Source: an uncultured Alphaproteobacteria bacterium (GTDB lineage Bacteria; Pseudomonadota; Alphaproteobacteria; Rickettsiales; UBA1997). Taken from it: DNA of 9,895 bases. Location: positions 1-9,895 of the forward strand of contig CAJBXX010000148.1 in the NCBI GenBank assembly GCA_903959715.1. Direction: 5' to 3'. Positions 1 through 5,781 of this stretch are shown here, in pieces; the first letter of the stretch is position 1, and each line of letters starts with the position of its first letter. Both the position numbers and the translations under genes were made by a program. Below the pieces are notes generated by a model. The model was not told where the DNA came from, did no database searches, and worked only from the letters and a program-made list of their open reading frames with translations.

Positions 1-28
1 ACGAAACTTTGTTTCATCTTTTTAAAGA

Positions 29-103
29 TGGCTCCTTGGGAGGGATTCGAACCCCCGACCAAGTGATTAACAGTCACTTGCTCTACCACTGAGCTACCAA
101 GGA
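29..103 (-). tRNA. tRNA-Asn (anticodon GTT), 3' CCA encoded
   Basis: Read on the minus strand, this folds as a complete tRNA. The acceptor stem is TCCTTGG paired with CCAAGGA, followed by discriminator G and an encoded CCA (29-31). The D arm contains AGCTCAGTGGTAGAGC. The anticodon stem AGTGA/TCACT closes the 7-nt loop CTGTTAA, which gives anticodon GTT (plus-strand 69-71), and the T arm contains GGTTCGAATCC. It decodes asparagine codons AAC and AAU. It lies downstream of rho on the same strand, separated by 257 bp, and has a plausible promoter of its own, so it is probably transcribed alone. Confidence 0.96.
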
Positions 104-123
104 ATATTTTTAAGCTTGTCGAA

Positions 124-152
124 AGAATAAAGTCTCTTAATTCTAAAATCAA
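124..152 (-). promoter_or_regulatory. Candidate promoter of tRNA-Asn
   Basis: On the minus strand, TTGATT (plus-strand 147-152) and TATTCT (124-129) are separated by 17 nt. Each matches 4 of 6 positions of the sigma70 -35 and -10 consensus. Transcription would start near 117, about 14 nt before the tRNA 5' end, which is reasonable for a tRNA leader. In AT-rich DNA such matches also occur by chance. Confidence 0.4.
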
Positions 153-228
153 GAGGCGATTAAATAATTTTTAAAAAATAATTAAATTTGTTTGACGCAA
201 ATTTAGTTAAATATCGAATTGATGAACG

Positions 229-250
229 GCGAGTAAGTCGCCTTACTCGC
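229..250. repeat. Perfect 9-bp GC-rich hairpin
   Basis: GCGAGTAAG (229-237) and CTTACTCGC (242-250) form a perfect 9-bp stem around the 4-nt loop TCGC. An alternative stem, GGCGA/TCGCC (228-232 and 238-242), overlaps it, so two folds compete. It stands out as an island of G and C in AT-rich sequence about 110 nt after the rho stop codon. Neither side has a T run that would make it a standard terminator. It may end or protect the rho transcript, or be a copy of a dispersed palindrome; the function is not known. Confidence 0.55.
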
Positions 251-360
251 AATAAATTATTTTATAAATCTCTAATTAAATTCTGCAATTTTGTTAAAAT
301 ATGACAATAATTTTTAAAAATTACAAAAAAAATATTTTAAAAAGAAAAAATTAAAATCAA

Positions 361-1971
361 TTAGCTATTCATTGATCTAAAGAAATCTTCATTAGTTTTA
401 CTATGTTGTATTTTTTCAAGTAAAAACTCCATCGCTTCGACCGGATTCATTGGGTTAACGATACGACGAAGCATCCAAATTTTAGAAAGTGTCGCACGAT
501 CGGTGAGGAGTTCTTCCTTACGGGTTCCTGATTTGGTGATATCGATGGCTGGGAAGATTCTTTTGTCGGAGATTTTGCGATCGAGAACAATTTCGCAATT
601 GCCCGTACCTTTAAATTCTTCAAAAATAACTTCATCCATTCTAGAGCCTGTGTCAACCAAAGCGGTAGCGATGATTGTTAAAGAGCCACCTTCTTCGATA
701 TTTCTGGCGGCACCAAAAAATCTTTTAGGTTTTTGTAAAGCGTTGGAATCGACGCCACCCGTTAAAACTTTACCAGATGATGGAATCACGGTATTGTAGG
801 CGCGAGCGAGTCTGGTGATGGAATCGAGCAAAATGACGACATCTTTTTTAGCTTCAACTAAACGACGGGCTTTTTCGATAACCATTTCGGCGAGTTGCAC
901 ATGTCGAGTAGCCGGTTCATCAAAAGTTGAACTCACGACTTCGCCATTGACGCTTCGGATCATGTCGGTCACTTCTTCGGGGCGTTCATCGATAAGTAAA
1001 ACCAATAAAATAATTTCAGGATTATTGGAAGTGATGGCGTGAGCGATATTTTGCATCAAAGAAGTTTTTCCGGTGCGGGGCGGGGCGACGATCAAAGCCC
1101 TTTGTCCTTTGCCAAGCGGAGTAATCATATCGATGATGCGAGTGCTGATATCAGCGTTGGTGGCGGTTTTATCGACTTCGAGATTAATCTTTTTTTGTGG
1201 ATAAAGTGGAGTTAAATCATCAAAGAAAACACGATTGCGAATTTTTTCGGGCAAATCGTGATTGACTTCGTTTACTCTAAGTAAAGCAAAATATCTTTCG
1301 CCTTTTTTCGGAGCACGAATTTGACCTTTAACGGTATCGCCCGTTCTTAAAGCGAAGCGTTTAATTTGGCTTGGCGAAACATAAATATCGTCGGAGCCGG
1401 GGAAGTAATTCATTTCGGGGGCGCGAAGAAAACCAAAACCGTCTTCGAGGACTTCTAAAACGCCTTCGCCGACAATCACATTTTCAGGATTTTGATCGGA
1501 AAAGTTTTTTAAAATATGATAAATAATGTCTTGGCGACCATATTCGCTAACGCTTTCAAGCCCCATGGAAATGGCAAATTTTGCCAAATATTCGACGGGA
1601 TGGTTTTTTAAATCTTGTAAATTTAATGTTTTGGCACCGGCATTTTGTGTTTTATTTTCTTCTTCATCTTCAAGGGCTGAGCTATTTTCTAGGATTGGAG
1701 CCTTATTTTGAGCAGGAATAGTTTCGCTATTTAATGTCGATGAAATTGGACTATTTTCGCTGATTACATGCTTTTTGGGGTGAGGGCTGTTGCTTCTTCT
1801 GATTAAATTTCCAGTTTGCATTTTTGGAGTTTTATTTTCGGCTAATCCGTCATTAATTTTAGCGGGTGGATTTTCATTTCCAGTTTCAGTTTCGGTAATA
1901 TTATTTTCCAAATTCGCACCATTATTTTTTGAAGCATTTGAATCGTTGAAGCGTAATGTTAAGGTTGACAT
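361..1971 (-). CDS. rho: Transcription termination factor Rho with long N-terminal extension
   Basis: A 536-residue Rho, a hexameric RNA-dependent ATPase/helicase that releases transcripts from RNA polymerase. The Rho_N helical domain lies at about 114-157. The cold-shock-like RNA-binding domain spans about 165-245, with RNP1-like DGFGFLR at 177-183. In the ATPase core, Walker A is APPRTGKT at 296-303, the catalytic Glu is in LIDERPEE (E329), Walker B is VVILLDS with D383, the Q-loop region is about 401-431 and the R-loop GTGN is 455-458. All key residues are present. E. coli Rho has 419 residues; the excess here is a roughly 110-residue tail rich in Asn, Ser, Glu, Lys and Pro that looks disordered. 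The ATG at 1971 is the first in frame. An internal start at Met51 would still leave part of the tail, and neither start has a clear ribosome binding site. A separate promoter lies upstream. Confidence 0.97.
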   Translation of the reverse strand: MSTLTLRFNDSNASKNNGANLENNITETETGNENPPAKINDGLAENKTPKMQTGNLIRRSNSPHPKKHVISENSPISSTLNSETIPAQNKAPILENSSALEDEEENKTQNAGAKTLNLQDLKNHPVEYLAKFAISMGLESVSEYGRQDIIYHILKNFSDQNPENVIVGEGVLEVLEDGFGFLRAPEMNYFPGSDDIYVSPSQIKRFALRTGDTVKGQIRAPKKGERYFALLRVNEVNHDLPEKIRNRVFFDDLTPLYPQKKINLEVDKTATNADISTRIIDMITPLGKGQRALIVAPPRTGKTSLMQNIAHAITSNNPEIILLVLLIDERPEEVTDMIRSVNGEVVSSTFDEPATRHVQLAEMVIEKARRLVEAKKDVVILLDSITRLARAYNTVIPSSGKVLTGGVDSNALQKPKRFFGAARNIEEGGSLTIIATALVDTGSRMDEVIFEEFKGTGNCEIVLDRKISDKRIFPAIDITKSGTRKEELLTDRATLSKIWMLRRIVNPMNPVEAMEFLLEKIQHSKTNEDFFRSMNS

Positions 1972-2033
1972 TTATGAGATTAATTGATTAAGGATTGAAA
2001 TGTTAATTTGATATGATGAATATTTATTTCATA

Positions 2034-2054
2034 TTTTTTGCAAATCGCAAAAAA
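2034..2054. promoter_or_regulatory. Hairpin in the predicted rho leader
   Basis: TTTTTTGC (2034-2041) and GCAAAAAA (2047-2054) form an 8-bp inverted repeat around a 5-nt loop. It lies inside the predicted rho 5' leader, about 60 nt before the start codon. Only two of the eight pairs are G-C and no T run follows on the minus strand, so it is not a convincing intrinsic terminator. rho is autoregulated by attenuation in some bacteria, so a leader structure is worth noting, but a role here is inference. Confidence 0.3.
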
Positions 2055-2082
2055 GAAAGATTTAGAAAATTTATTTCGTCAA

Positions 2083-2110
2083 ATAATAAAATTAGATCAC
2101 TAACTGTCAA
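2083..2110 (-). promoter_or_regulatory. Predicted sigma70-type promoter of rho
   Basis: On the minus strand, a perfect -35 TTGACA (plus-strand 2105-2110) is followed after 16 nt by TATTAT (2083-2088), which matches 5 of 6 -10 positions. This is the best promoter match I found in the window. It lies in the 152-bp gap between the ExoD-family gene and rho, pointing at rho. Transcription would begin near 2075, giving a leader of about 100 nt. The -35 overlaps the 6-bp inverted repeat TAACTG/CAGTTA at 2101-2116, just after the stop codon of the upstream gene. Confidence 0.6.
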
Positions 2111-2123
2111 CAGTTATTTTTTA

Positions 2124-2765
2124 TTAAAAGAAGTTTTTGATGTTAGCGATAAATTCAATTCCTAAAAAAATTGCCGTTATTGAAATGGCGATTCCAAGGC
2201 ATCCAACGACGATTCCTATGATAACAAATAAACCATCTTTCGAGAGCATTCCAAAGGATGCGATTAATATTCCTAAACCCGGAATGTAATTTGATAAAGG
2301 CATTGGAAGTAAAATAAAACTCGAAAAAAACAACATAAAAAAACCAGTGATTTTTTCGGCTAAAGGCTTATTCATAAAGTGAAGTCGCGGTTTTAGAAAT
2401 CGTTCAATTTTTCTAATTAATGACGAAGATTTTTGCACCAACATCGCTAAAACCGATCGTTTCACCGATAAATTAATCAATTTTTTTGGAAGTCGAGGCG
2501 AAGAATAGCCAATAAACATTTGATAAGAAAAAATAACTAAAGGCGCGGAAATAATGCTGGGGAAGGGCGGTGGCGTAGGAATTATGATGCCAAAGGCAAA
2601 AATCATCATTACTAAACCAAAACCCACGGCGTCCATGGCGTTGATGACATCGTTTATGGCGACGCGATCGGCCGAAGAGCTTTTGACAACATCTTCAATG
2701 GCTTTGGTGGCGTTGGAGGTCTTGAGATTGTTATATTTTTGATTTATTTCTTTATTTAAAGGCAC
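2124..2765 (-). CDS. ExoD-family integral membrane protein
   Basis: A 213-residue membrane protein resembling the ExoD family, first linked to exopolysaccharide synthesis and alkali tolerance in rhizobia; the biochemical role is poorly defined. A soluble N-terminal part of about 45 residues precedes a hydrophobic pair (about 47-86) carrying the Pro-rich turn IIPTPPPFPS. A basic linker follows (about 87-130, with the SPRLPKKL motif at 89-96). The C-terminal hydrophobic half (about 139-205) has a second turn, ILLPMPLSNYIPGLG, so the halves look like a degenerate internal repeat, as expected for the family. The start is GTG at 2765; the first in-frame ATG is codon 44 and would remove the N-terminal part. 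It follows tatA by 14 bp and is probably co-transcribed with tatA and thyX. The family call is from motif recognition. Confidence 0.8.
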   Translation of the reverse strand: MPLNKEINQKYNNLKTSNATKAIEDVVKSSSADRVAINDVINAMDAVGFGLVMMIFAFGIIIPTPPPFPSIISAPLVIFSYQMFIGYSSPRLPKKLINLSVKRSVLAMLVQKSSSLIRKIERFLKPRLHFMNKPLAEKITGFFMLFFSSFILLPMPLSNYIPGLGILIASFGMLSKDGLFVIIGIVVGCLGIAISITAIFLGIEFIANIKNFF

Positions 2766-2779
2766 AATAATTTTTTTCT

Positions 2780-3001
2780 TTATTTGTCGAAGATATTTTC
2801 TATTTTATTTAAAGCGGTTTCGTTTTTATTTTCTAAAATTTTTTCTTCGTTTTTTAAATTTTTTTCTTCGTCTTTCAGGCCTTTTTTTAAGCCTTTGATG
2901 CCCTTGCCAATGTCATTCATAACTTGCGGAAGTTTGCCAGCTCCGAAAAGCACAAAAACAATCACAAGGATTAAGAGTAGTTCACCAATTCCAATAGACA
3001 T
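2780..3001 (-). CDS. tatA: Twin-arginine translocase subunit TatA/TatE
   Basis: A 73-residue protein with the standard TatA plan: a short N terminus, one transmembrane helix (about 5-19), the conserved Phe-Gly hinge (19-20, then AGKLPQ), an amphipathic helix (about 23-43, with [11 protein letters not shown]) and a charged Lys/Glu-rich tail. TatA oligomers form the pore-forming or membrane-thinning part of the Tat system, which exports folded proteins across the inner membrane with TatC. No tatB or tatC lies in the window, so these must be elsewhere. It could be called TatE, but the two are not separable from sequence here. It lies between thyX (42 bp upstream) and the ExoD-family gene (14 bp downstream). 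The ATG at 3001 has no visible Shine-Dalgarno sequence. Confidence 0.92.
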   Translation of the reverse strand: MSIGIGELLLILVIVFVLFGAGKLPQVMNDIGKGIKGLKKGLKDEEKNLKNEEKILENKNETALNKIENIFDK

Positions 3002-3043
3002 AATTTTTTTTAAATAAAGTTAATAAGTGATAAAATTAAATTA

Positions 3044-3988
3044 TTATTTTTTTATATCAAGAGTTTGCATTAATTCTCCCCATTCTCTAGGGCTCAAGCC
3101 ACTATTTTCTTGTAAAACTTTTTCGCCATTCAGCATTTTTTTAATAATTTCGAGAGCTGGACCAGAAAAATTTTTGCCAGTTTTGTTATTTTTTATAAAG
3201 GCTTGATAACAATGCGGAACCCACTTTTTAACGATGTCGAGCATGATTTCGGCGTAAACACGAATTTCATATTGAGCGTGAGAATCGGCGCGTAAATTTA
3301 AAAAATGTAAAAGATTGTGTAAATCAATTTTCCAATACCATTGAGTATAACAATTTAACGGCAAATTCATGCGTGCCAACTCGCGTGCCAAGCCTTCTTT
3401 CTCGGAGTCTTCGACTTCACCTTTTTCATTTTGGTTAATCATTTTTAAATAATTTTGATAAGAATTAGTGCTGTCTTTTTTCAAAATATCCAAAACCATT
3501 TTTTGCTCTTGTGCGTTGAGAATCTTGGTTTCATCGCGACCTTGATGATTTATTTTTGATTGAGCTGATAAATGTTGAGCTTTGGGAATGTAAAATTCAT
3601 CTTCCATGATTGAATAGCGAGCGGAATATTCATTGACCGAAGCGGTGCGATGGCGAATCCATTGGCGCGCCACGAAAATTGGCAATTTTATATGAAATTT
3701 TATTTCGCACATTTCGAGCGGAGTAGTGTGGCGATGAGCGATTAAATAATTGATCAAAGCGGTGTCGGCGTTAATTTTTTTAGTGCCTGAACCATAAGAA
3801 ACGCGAGCTGCTTGTACCACCGATGAATCGTTGCCCATGTAATCGACAACGCGAACGAAGCCGTGATCCAAAACTTCAAAAGGGTGATATAAAATTTCTT
3901 CAAGTTCGGGCGAAACGGGACGAATCGTGGTTTGTTTTTGCTTTTTTAATTGATTTATTTCTTCAAGTTGCTCAGGTTTAATGACCAT
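3044..3988 (-). CDS. thyX: FAD-dependent thymidylate synthase ThyX
   Basis: Flavin-dependent thymidylate synthase, which methylates dUMP to dTMP using methylenetetrahydrofolate, NAD(P)H and FAD; it is not related to ThyA. The ThyX signature RHRxxSxNExSxR is intact as [13 protein letters not shown] at residues 112-124. Other family features are HTTPLEM (87-93), the segment LPIFVARQW (102-110) leading into the signature, and [12 protein letters not shown] in the C-terminal half (232-243). I chose the ATG at 3988, giving 314 residues. The frame can extend to a TTG at 4021 (325 residues), but the 11 extra residues are not family-like and run toward the predicted promoter. The length is at the long end for ThyX because of a charged insert at about 139-200. 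It is divergent from uvrC and probably the first gene of a thyX-tatA-exoD-like operon. Confidence 0.96.
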   Translation of the reverse strand: MVIKPEQLEEINQLKKQKQTTIRPVSPELEEILYHPFEVLDHGFVRVVDYMGNDSSVVQAARVSYGSGTKKINADTALINYLIAHRHTTPLEMCEIKFHIKLPIFVARQWIRHRTASVNEYSARYSIMEDEFYIPKAQHLSAQSKINHQGRDETKILNAQEQKMVLDILKKDSTNSYQNYLKMINQNEKGEVEDSEKEGLARELARMNLPLNCYTQWYWKIDLHNLLHFLNLRADSHAQYEIRVYAEIMLDIVKKWVPHCYQAFIKNNKTGKNFSGPALEIIKKMLNGEKVLQENSGLSPREWGELMQTLDIKK

Positions 3989-4030
3989 TTTTAAAAATAT
4001 AGAGTTGAAATTTAATAACAAAAAGCAATT

Positions 4031-4059
4031 TTGTTATATTTTTAATTTAGCTCTAGTAT
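4031..4059 (+). promoter_or_regulatory. Candidate promoter of uvrC
   Basis: TTGTTA (4031-4036) and TAGTAT (4054-4059) are separated by 17 nt, each matching 4 of 6 consensus positions. Transcription would start about 7 nt after the -10, leaving a leader of roughly 35 nt before the uvrC ATG. No Shine-Dalgarno sequence is visible in that leader. Confidence 0.35.
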
Positions 4060-4083
4060 TGTTTTAATTATTAAAAGTTTCAA
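4055..4083 (-). promoter_or_regulatory. Candidate promoter of thyX
   Basis: On the minus strand, TTGAAA (plus-strand 4078-4083, 5 of 6 matches) is followed after 17 nt by AATACT (4055-4060, 4 of 6). Transcription would start near 4048, about 60 nt before the chosen ATG. Its -10 overlaps the candidate uvrC -10 on the other strand. The match is moderate and AT-rich background makes chance hits likely. Confidence 0.35.
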
Positions 4084-4102
4084 TTAGTTTTTTATAAATT
4101 TT

Positions 4103-5779
4103 ATGTCGATTGATTTAATAAAAGGACAATTAAAAAATATTCCAAAATCGAGTGGAATTTACAAATTTTTAGACGCCAAAGACAATGTTTTATATGTTGG
4201 AAAAGCTAAAAATTTATTAAAAAGAGTTTCCAATTATACCAATAAAAACAACCTTTCGATGCGTATTTTACGCATGGTAACGCTAGCGCAAAAAGTTGAA
4301 TATGTTATCACTAAAACTGAAATTGAAGCCTTGCTTTTAGAGCATAATTTAATTAAACAATTATCGCCGAATTTTAATATTTTATTAAAGGATGACAAAA
4401 CTTTTCCACAAATTTTAATTTCACATCATCCATTTCCACAAATTGCCAAATATCGCGGTTTGAAAAACAATAAAGGGCAATATTTCGGACCGTTTGTTTA
4501 TGCCGGAGATGTTAATCGCACCATCGATATTTTGCGTAAAAATTTTTTGATTAGAAATTGCACCGATCAAGAATTTAAATCACGAAAAAAACCTTGTTTA
4601 GAATATCAAATAAAAAAATGTAGTGCCCCTTGTGTAGGCTTGATTTCTAAGGAAGAATATAAGGAAAATATTAAAAATGCGGTGAATGTTTTATGTGGAA
4701 AATCGCAAGAAGTGCAAGAAATTTTTCGTCAAAAAATGCAATTTTATAGTGCTAATTTTGAATATGAAAAAGCATTAATTTATCGCGATAAAATTAAATC
4801 TTTGGACATTATTCAAGCTAAACAAAATATTAATTTTGATAATGCTAAAGATTTTGATTTGATCGTCGCGGTGGCAATAAATAATAGGGTTTGCGTCTAT
4901 ATTTCTTTTTATCGACTTGGGCAAAATTATGGAGCGCGACCTTATTTTTATGATATTGATGATGGTAAAAATTTAGCAGAATTATTAACGGGATTTATCG
5001 GGCAATTTTATTTGAATGAAAATCCGCCGAGTGCAGTTGTTATTGGTTTGGAGATTGAGGAAAAAAAATTAATGGAGCAATATTTATCTTCGCAAAATAA
5101 TCAAAAAAAAGTAGAAATTATAATTCCAAAGCAAGGCGATAAAATGGCTTTGATAAAGGATCACGAGAATATTGCGATGCAAATTTTAGAGCAAAAAATT
5201 TCGCATAATTTGAGCAATAAACAATTATTGCTTGAAGTTAAAAAGATTTTTGGTTTAGCAAAAGTTCCACAAAAAATTGAGGTTTATGATAATAGCCATA
5301 CTTCATCGCAAAATGCGATTGGGGCTATGATAATGGCGGGAGCCGATGGCTTTATAAAAAGTGGTTATCGTAAATTTAATATTAAAAATAAAAGCGAAAT
5401 TGATAATGATAAAAAATTTTTAATTAAAGAGGGAAAAGATGATACCGCGATGCTTGAGCAAGTTTTGTTGCGTCGTTTTTCTAAGTTGAAAAATAATGAA
5501 TTTCCCGATTTAATTATTATCGATGGCGGGCTTGGTCAATTATCTTCAGCTCAAAAAATTTTTAGCGAATTAAATATTAAAATTCCTTTTGTGTGCATGT
5601 CAAAAGGCAAGAATCGCAATGCCGGCGAAGAGTATTTTCATCAAAGCAACAAAGAATCTTTTACTCTAGAAAAAAATTCTCCCGTGATGCATTATTTGCA
5701 AAGATTGCGTGATGAGGCACACCGTTTTGCGATTATGACGCATCGCAAAAAACGAGATAAAAATTTATTTTTGAGTTAA
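4103..5779 (+). CDS. uvrC: Excinuclease ABC subunit C, lacking the C-terminal HhH region
   Basis: UvrC makes both incisions around bulky DNA lesions in nucleotide excision repair, acting with UvrA and UvrB. The 558 residues contain, in order: the GIY-YIG nuclease domain (G18-I-Y and Y31-V-G) for the 3' cut; a four-Cys cluster C153, C165, C173 and C177 with the spacing of the E. coli UvrC iron-sulfur ligands; the UvrB-binding UVR motif (about 211-234); and the RNase H-like endonuclease domain for the 5' cut, with acidic residues D396, D446/D447 and D474, and H540 in RDEAHRFAI. The protein then stops shortly after THRKKR. E. coli UvrC is about 610 residues, and family members normally continue into a tandem helix-hairpin-helix domain, which is absent here. 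No HhH-like sequence is seen after the stop, where the opposite gene ends 2 bp away. All catalytic residues remain, so I call it a gene rather than a pseudogene. Confidence 0.95.
   Translation: MSIDLIKGQLKNIPKSSGIYKFLDAKDNVLYVGKAKNLLKRVSNYTNKNNLSMRILRMVTLAQKVEYVITKTEIEALLLEHNLIKQLSPNFNILLKDDKTFPQILISHHPFPQIAKYRGLKNNKGQYFGPFVYAGDVNRTIDILRKNFLIRNCTDQEFKSRKKPCLEYQIKKCSAPCVGLISKEEYKENIKNAVNVLCGKSQEVQEIFRQKMQFYSANFEYEKALIYRDKIKSLDIIQAKQNINFDNAKDFDLIVAVAINNRVCVYISFYRLGQNYGARPYFYDIDDGKNLAELLTGFIGQFYLNENPPSAVVIGLEIEEKKLMEQYLSSQNNQKKVEIIIPKQGDKMALIKDHENIAMQILEQKISHNLSNKQLLLEVKKIFGLAKVPQKIEVYDNSHTSSQNAIGAMIMAGADGFIKSGYRKFNIKNKSEIDNDKKFLIKEGKDDTAMLEQVLLRRFSKLKNNEFPDLIIIDGGLGQLSSAQKIFSELNIKIPFVCMSKGKNRNAGEEYFHQSNKESFTLEKNSPVMHYLQRLRDEAHRFAIMTHRKKRDKNLFLS
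5725..5750. repeat. 9-bp inverted repeat in the uvrC 3' end
   Basis: TTTTGCGAT (5725-5733) and ATCGCAAAA (5742-5750) form a perfect 9-bp stem with an 8-nt loop. It lies inside the last codons of uvrC, over the conserved His region, and about 30 nt past the stop of the convergent VirB6-like gene. It could help end or protect that transcript, since there is no intergenic space for a terminator, but no T run follows. It may be chance within constrained coding sequence. Confidence 0.3.
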
Positions 5780-5781
5780 AT

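Larger units (their letters stand above)
104..360. other. Gap without genes between tRNA-Asn and rho
   Basis: I see no supportable coding frame on either strand. The stretch is very AT-rich and holds the candidate tRNA promoter, a 7-bp inverted repeat AAATTTG/CAAATTT (184-190 and 198-204), the GC-rich hairpin at 229-250, and the 14-bp AT palindrome AATTTTTAAAAATT at 309-322. There is no GC-rich stem followed by a T run after rho on the minus strand, so no classical intrinsic terminator for rho is evident. Confidence 0.6.

Noticed and set aside
3..29. Two small hairpins after tRNA-Asn (GAAAC/GTTTC at 3-15 and ATCTTT/AAAGAT at 16-29)
   Set aside because: The stems are short and AT-rich, the second overlaps the tRNA CCA, and the window edge hides any T run, so a terminator cannot be supported.
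309..322. AATTTTTAAAAATT palindrome as a terminator for rho
   Set aside because: It has no G-C pairs and is expected by chance in this AT-rich gap.
503..1042. Plus-strand open frames opposite rho
   Set aside because: They lie antisense to the highly conserved Rho ATPase core and show no recognisable protein features.
2101..2116. 6-bp hairpin TAACTG/CAGTTA followed by T run as an intrinsic terminator
   Set aside because: The T run follows on the plus strand, but the genes on both sides run on the minus strand; the stem is short and coincides with the rho -35.
3986..4021. TTG start at 4021 for ThyX (11 extra residues)
   Set aside because: The added residues are not family-like, the codon is TTG, and an ATG at 3988 starts just before the recognisable ThyX sequence and leaves more room for the promoter.
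4103..5779. uvrC as a pseudogene
   Set aside because: The frame is uninterrupted, and the GIY-YIG, cysteine, UVR and RNase H-like catalytic residues are all kept; only the C-terminal HhH region is missing.
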